DNA of 64,000 nt from Bacillus sp. SD075 (lineage in GTDB: Bacteria > Bacillota > Bacilli > Bacillales > DSM-1321). The notes below the pieces were generated by a model. That model was not told the origin of the DNA. It searched no databases and saw nothing but the letters and a program-made list of their open reading frames with translations. The stretch is from positions 124,001-188,000 of the forward strand of contig NZ_JADILK010000001.1 in assembly GCF_017355165.1 (NCBI RefSeq), in the 5' to 3' direction. The first letter of the stretch is position 1, and each line of letters opens with the position of its first letter. The translations under genes were made by a program, and so were the position numbers. This document shows positions 61,688-64,000 of the stretch, piece by piece.

Positions 61688-62200
61688 ATGGCCATCAAGT
61701 TACAAACCCTATTGAATCGTGCAAAGGGAAATATGGGAAGCGGTATGAACCCGGTCGTGAATGAGACGATACTCGAAGTGGTTAAATTAGCTTATGAAGC
61801 GGGAATATTTGTTCAAATAACGGCTGGTTATCGAAGTTTCCCGGAACAAAAAGAATTGTATGAACGAGGCAGAAGGAATAAATCAATGCCAATCGTGACT
61901 TATGCCAGAGAGGGTCAATCCTTGCGTAACTATGGACTTGCTGTAGATTTTGTCATTGTTAGTGATGACGGCAAGCGGGCATTGTGGACAGAGCGCGAAA
62001 AGTGGACAAGGGTAGCAGCCATAGCAAAATCCCTGGGATTTGTTTGGGGAGGGGATTTTGAATTGTTCCGTGATTTTCCGCATCTTGGAATGTCAGGCGG
62101 TTTATCCACGAGAGATCTTCAAAAGGGATGGAGGCCGAATCTTGTATCAAGAGTGGCGTCAGCGAACAGTGAAAATGAAGCTGGAAGGGAAAAACGATGA
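61688..62200 (+). CDS. CwlK-like M15C peptidase with altered zinc ligand
   Basis: 170 residues, L-alanyl-D-glutamate endopeptidase type (CwlK/VanY family). Substrate motif AGYRSFPEQKELYERGR (about 46-62), then GQSLRNYGLAVDF where the family has SxHxxGxAxD; the His zinc ligand is Arg80 (codon CGT; His would be CAT). Asp87 and the second His (DFPHLGM, His132) are present. No signal peptide is visible, unusual for a wall enzyme but shared by phage-type endolysins and CwlK. Start ATG 61688 follows GGGGAGGTG. It may be inactive or an altered binder; one base change could explain it. Confidence 0.8.
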   Translation: MAIKLQTLLNRAKGNMGSGMNPVVNETILEVVKLAYEAGIFVQITAGYRSFPEQKELYERGRRNKSMPIVTYAREGQSLRNYGLAVDFVIVSDDGKRALWTEREKWTRVAAIAKSLGFVWGGDFELFRDFPHLGMSGGLSTRDLQKGWRPNLVSRVASANSENEAGREKR

Positions 62201-62427
62201 ACCGTTATTTGGGGAAATCATTATTAGTGACTGGCATCATGTGGGTAGATCGAGGGTATTTCAGTGGAGAAGTTTATTAGTTCTTTAATGATTTTGATGG
62301 GATATACGACGTTTTTAAAAATTAAAAATTGAAAAAACTTTTTTTATAGAATGTGGTCATGATGGGTATGTAAGCGGATACAACAATTCTTTTAATTTGG
62401 AATTATCTAAAAATTTAAAAAAACCTG
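62201..62427. other. Region between CwlK-like gene and ilvB promoter
   Basis: AT-rich, no gene recognised. Contains a cre match at 62368-62382 and several poly-A/T runs. An 82-codon + frame overlapping the end of the CwlK-like gene is judged a shadow. Confidence 0.5.
62368..62382 (+). promoter_or_regulatory. cre (CcpA) site upstream of ilvB
   Basis: ATGTAAGCGGATACA matches WTGNAANCGNWNNCW fully. Its centre is about 55 bases before the -35 of the ilvB promoter, a place typical for activation, as known for B. subtilis ilv-leu. Confidence 0.75.
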
Positions 62428-62456
62428 TTGACTACTACCTGAAATACACGTAAGAT
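62428..62456 (+). promoter_or_regulatory. Sigma-A promoter of ilvB operon
   Basis: TTGACT at 62428-62433, 17-base spacer, TAAGAT at 62451-62456. Confidence 0.75.
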
Positions 62457-62504
62457 AATCACAAATACAAGACATCAAACATAAGCGTTTCGAAAAATAT
62501 GAAT

Positions 62505-62810
62505 AATGCGAAAAGCATTGAAGAGGATAAGTAGTCTTTTAAAAAGGCAGTCACAGAGAGCCGGGTAGCTGAGAGCCGGTATTGTCCCAAAAGATGAACT
62601 CACCTTGGAGTTTCAGCTTGAACGTCAGACTAGTAGGGCTGAACGGGTGCGTACCAGTACCCGTTACCAAAACAGAGAATAGTGTAAGCTATTCAAAGTG
62701 CGCATGGAGTTTCATGCGAAAAAGGGTGGTACCGTGGAGTGGCTCATCAAGCCTTTTCACCCCTTTAACTTGCCGAGTGCAAGTACATTTGGGGTGAAAA
62801 GGCTTTTTTG
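62505..62810 (+). promoter_or_regulatory. T-box leader of ilvB operon (Leu, specifier CTC)
   Basis: T-box motif AGGGTGGTACCGTG at 62723-62736. Specifier CTC at 62599-62601 in GAA-CTC-ACCTT, parallel to the other two T-boxes. Terminator AAGCCTTTTCACCCC / GGGGTGAAAAGGCTT with T6 at 62749-62809. Confidence 0.94.
62749..62809 (+). terminator. T-box intrinsic terminator of ilvB
   Basis: AAGCCTTTTCACCCC and GGGGTGAAAAGGCTT perfect outer arms with a CTTGCCGAGTGCAAG inner hairpin, T6 tail. Confidence 0.9.
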
Positions 62811-62882
62811 TATGCCTAAAAAGCTGAAAATTCTGAATGTTAAGAAAGAATTTAATGAAAAGCGAAGGAGGTTTTTGACGAA

Positions 62883-64000
62883 ATGACACAAAAGTCAGTT
62901 GTTGCTGATCGGAAAAGTGGAAAGACACATTATAGTGGTGCCGAATTTCTGCTGGATGCATTGAAAAAGGAAAATGTTGAAGTCATCTTTGGTTATCCGG
63001 GAGGTTCTGTATTGCCGATTTACGACAAGCTTTACAGTTCAGAACTTTTTCATATTTTGACAAGGCACGAACAAGGTGCGATTCATGCAGCGGAAGGGTA
63101 CGCCAGGATTACCGGCAAGCCGGGGGTGGTCATAGTCACATCCGGTCCAGGGGCAACGAACATTGTCACCGGTTTGGCCGATGCAATGATTGATTCTTTG
63201 CCGCTTGTGGTAATTTCGGGTCAGGTAGCTACCAGTGTAATTGGTTCGGATGCTTTCCAGGAAGCTGATGTGCTGGGAATCACTACCCCGATCACAAAAC
63301 ATAACTATCAGGTAAGAAAGCCGGAAGACCTTCCGCGCATTATAAAAGAAGCCTTTTATATCGCTTCCAGCGGCCGGCCTGGTCCAGTATTAATCGATAT
63401 ACCTAAAGATATGGCCATCGTAGAAGGTGTATCGCCGGATAAGGAGCCAGAAATGAACCTTCCTGGCTATCAGCCGACGACCAAGCCGAATTACTTACAG
63501 ATCAGAAAGCTTGTTGAAGCAGTAAGCGGAGCGAAGAGACCGGTCATTCTTGCAGGAGCAGGAGTCCTGCATGCAAAGGCCTCCCATCTATTAAAGGAAT
63601 ATGTCGAGCAGCAAGGCATTCCCGTCGTCCACACCTTATTGGGTCTTGGGGGCTTTCCGGCGGAACATCCTCACTTTACCGGAATGGGTGGTATGCATGG
63701 CTGCTATGCAGCAAACATGGCGTTATCGAAATGTGATTTATTAATCAATATCGGTGCCAGGTTCGATGATCGATTGACTGGGAATCTAGCGAAATTTGCA
63801 CAGCATGCAACCGTGGCCCATATCGATATTGATCCAGCGGAAATCGGTAAAAATGTGCCGACAAAAATTCCTGTCGTCGGAAGTGCCAAGGAAGCACTGG
63901 CGGAGTTGATTGCGCAAAATGGCAAGAAACCGGAAATTGATGAATGGACAGCACAGCTGACTGCATGGAAGGAAGAGTTTCCATTGCGCTATACACATGA
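62883..64000 (+). CDS. ilvB: Acetolactate synthase large subunit, 3'-truncated by window edge
   Basis: ThDP-dependent enzyme condensing two pyruvates (or pyruvate and 2-oxobutyrate), first step of branched-chain amino acid synthesis. 372 residues are visible of about 570-580. N-terminal PYR domain with [15 protein letters not shown] and the catalytic Glu in [21 protein letters not shown] and the [16 protein letters not shown] region; central domain with [21 protein letters not shown] and [10 protein letters not shown]. ThDP-binding C-domain lies outside. The ATG at 62883 has AGGAGG about 11 bases upstream, a bit distant. ilvH and ilvC are expected beyond the edge. Confidence 0.96.
   Translation, partial: MTQKSVVADRKSGKTHYSGAEFLLDALKKENVEVIFGYPGGSVLPIYDKLYSSELFHILTRHEQGAIHAAEGYARITGKPGVVIVTSGPGATNIVTGLADAMIDSLPLVVISGQVATSVIGSDAFQEADVLGITTPITKHNYQVRKPEDLPRIIKEAFYIASSGRPGPVLIDIPKDMAIVEGVSPDKEPEMNLPGYQPTTKPNYLQIRKLVEAVSGAKRPVILAGAGVLHAKASHLLKEYVEQQGIPVVHTLLGLGGFPAEHPHFTGMGGMHGCYAANMALSKCDLLINIGARFDDRLTGNLAKFAQHATVAHIDIDPAEIGKNVPTKIPVVGSAKEALAELIAQNGKKPEIDEWTAQLTAWKEEFPLRYTH

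Noticed and set aside
62040..62288. 82-codon + frame overlapping the end of the CwlK-like gene
   Set aside because: Overlaps a better-supported gene in another frame, without a ribosome binding site or family.

Overview
This window is a chromosomal segment of an endospore-forming member of the Bacillaceae (Bacillus in the broad sense; Peribacillus is my inference). The evidence is AAGGAGG-type ribosome binding sites, frequent TTG/GTG starts, three T-box leaders, a lysine riboswitch, an L20 leader, spore genes (sspI, gerE, gerM, a gerA-type receptor), sigma-B-type promoters, and gene order that largely follows the dnaI-thrS-infC-pheST-polX-etf-uvrC-sdh-gerE-racE-ysnAB region of Bacillus subtilis. 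Base composition is moderate, with AT-richer stretches in the germination operon and in many intergenic regions.

Layout. 1-4500: end of dnaI, ytxC, T-box-controlled thrS, a small membrane protein and a decayed acetyltransferase. 4500-9200: L20 leader with infC-rpmI-rplT, then ysdA, a VTT-family membrane protein, ysdB, a dimeric dUTPase and the M42 aminopeptidase ysdC. 9200-19000: a carbon-utilisation island on both strands, with lutABC, lutR, lutP, a CdaR-type regulator and glcDF. 19000-22050: three YflT-domain stress proteins in a row, each behind its own sigma-B-like promoter. 22050-34000: sspI, ysgA, T-box-pheST, rnhC, zapA, cvpA-like, polX, mutS2, yshE. 34000-39800: fatty-acid beta-oxidation genes lcfA-fadR-fadB-etfB-etfA with a perfect FadR box. 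39800-50400: trxA, uvrC, lysine-riboswitch-lysC, yslB, sdhCAB, ysmA (with its own FadR-like box), gerE, ysmB, racE. 50400-57300: a wrecked reductase gene, gerM, an AT-rich germination receptor operon in permease-A-C order at the place where rph would be expected, then ysnA-ysnB. 57300-64000: tRNA-Arg, small unknown genes, a DUF2087/GIY-YIG pair, small membrane proteins, a CwlK-like peptidase with an altered zinc ligand, and the T-box and cre-equipped start of ilvB, cut by the window end.

How it works together. Most of the window is conserved housekeeping: translation, replication and repair, TCA cycle and electron transfer. The accessory interest lies in the junctions. The lactate/glycolate cluster combines two matching LutR-type operators with a cre. 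The FadR boxes tie a thioesterase downstream of sdhB to the beta-oxidation regulon. The YflT triplet is a local expansion of the general stress regulon. At least three gene junctions carry recognisable pseudogenes (two GNAT acetyltransferases and one RibD/DHFR-type reductase), and a fourth possible remnant lies beside the inserted germination operon. I did not find a CRISPR array, an intact insertion sequence, a prophage or a recognisable anti-phage system. The features that best merit follow-up are the FadR-like box before ysmA, the YflT/sigma-B triplet, the ger insertion with its hexanucleotide repeat, and the CwlK-like zinc-ligand change.
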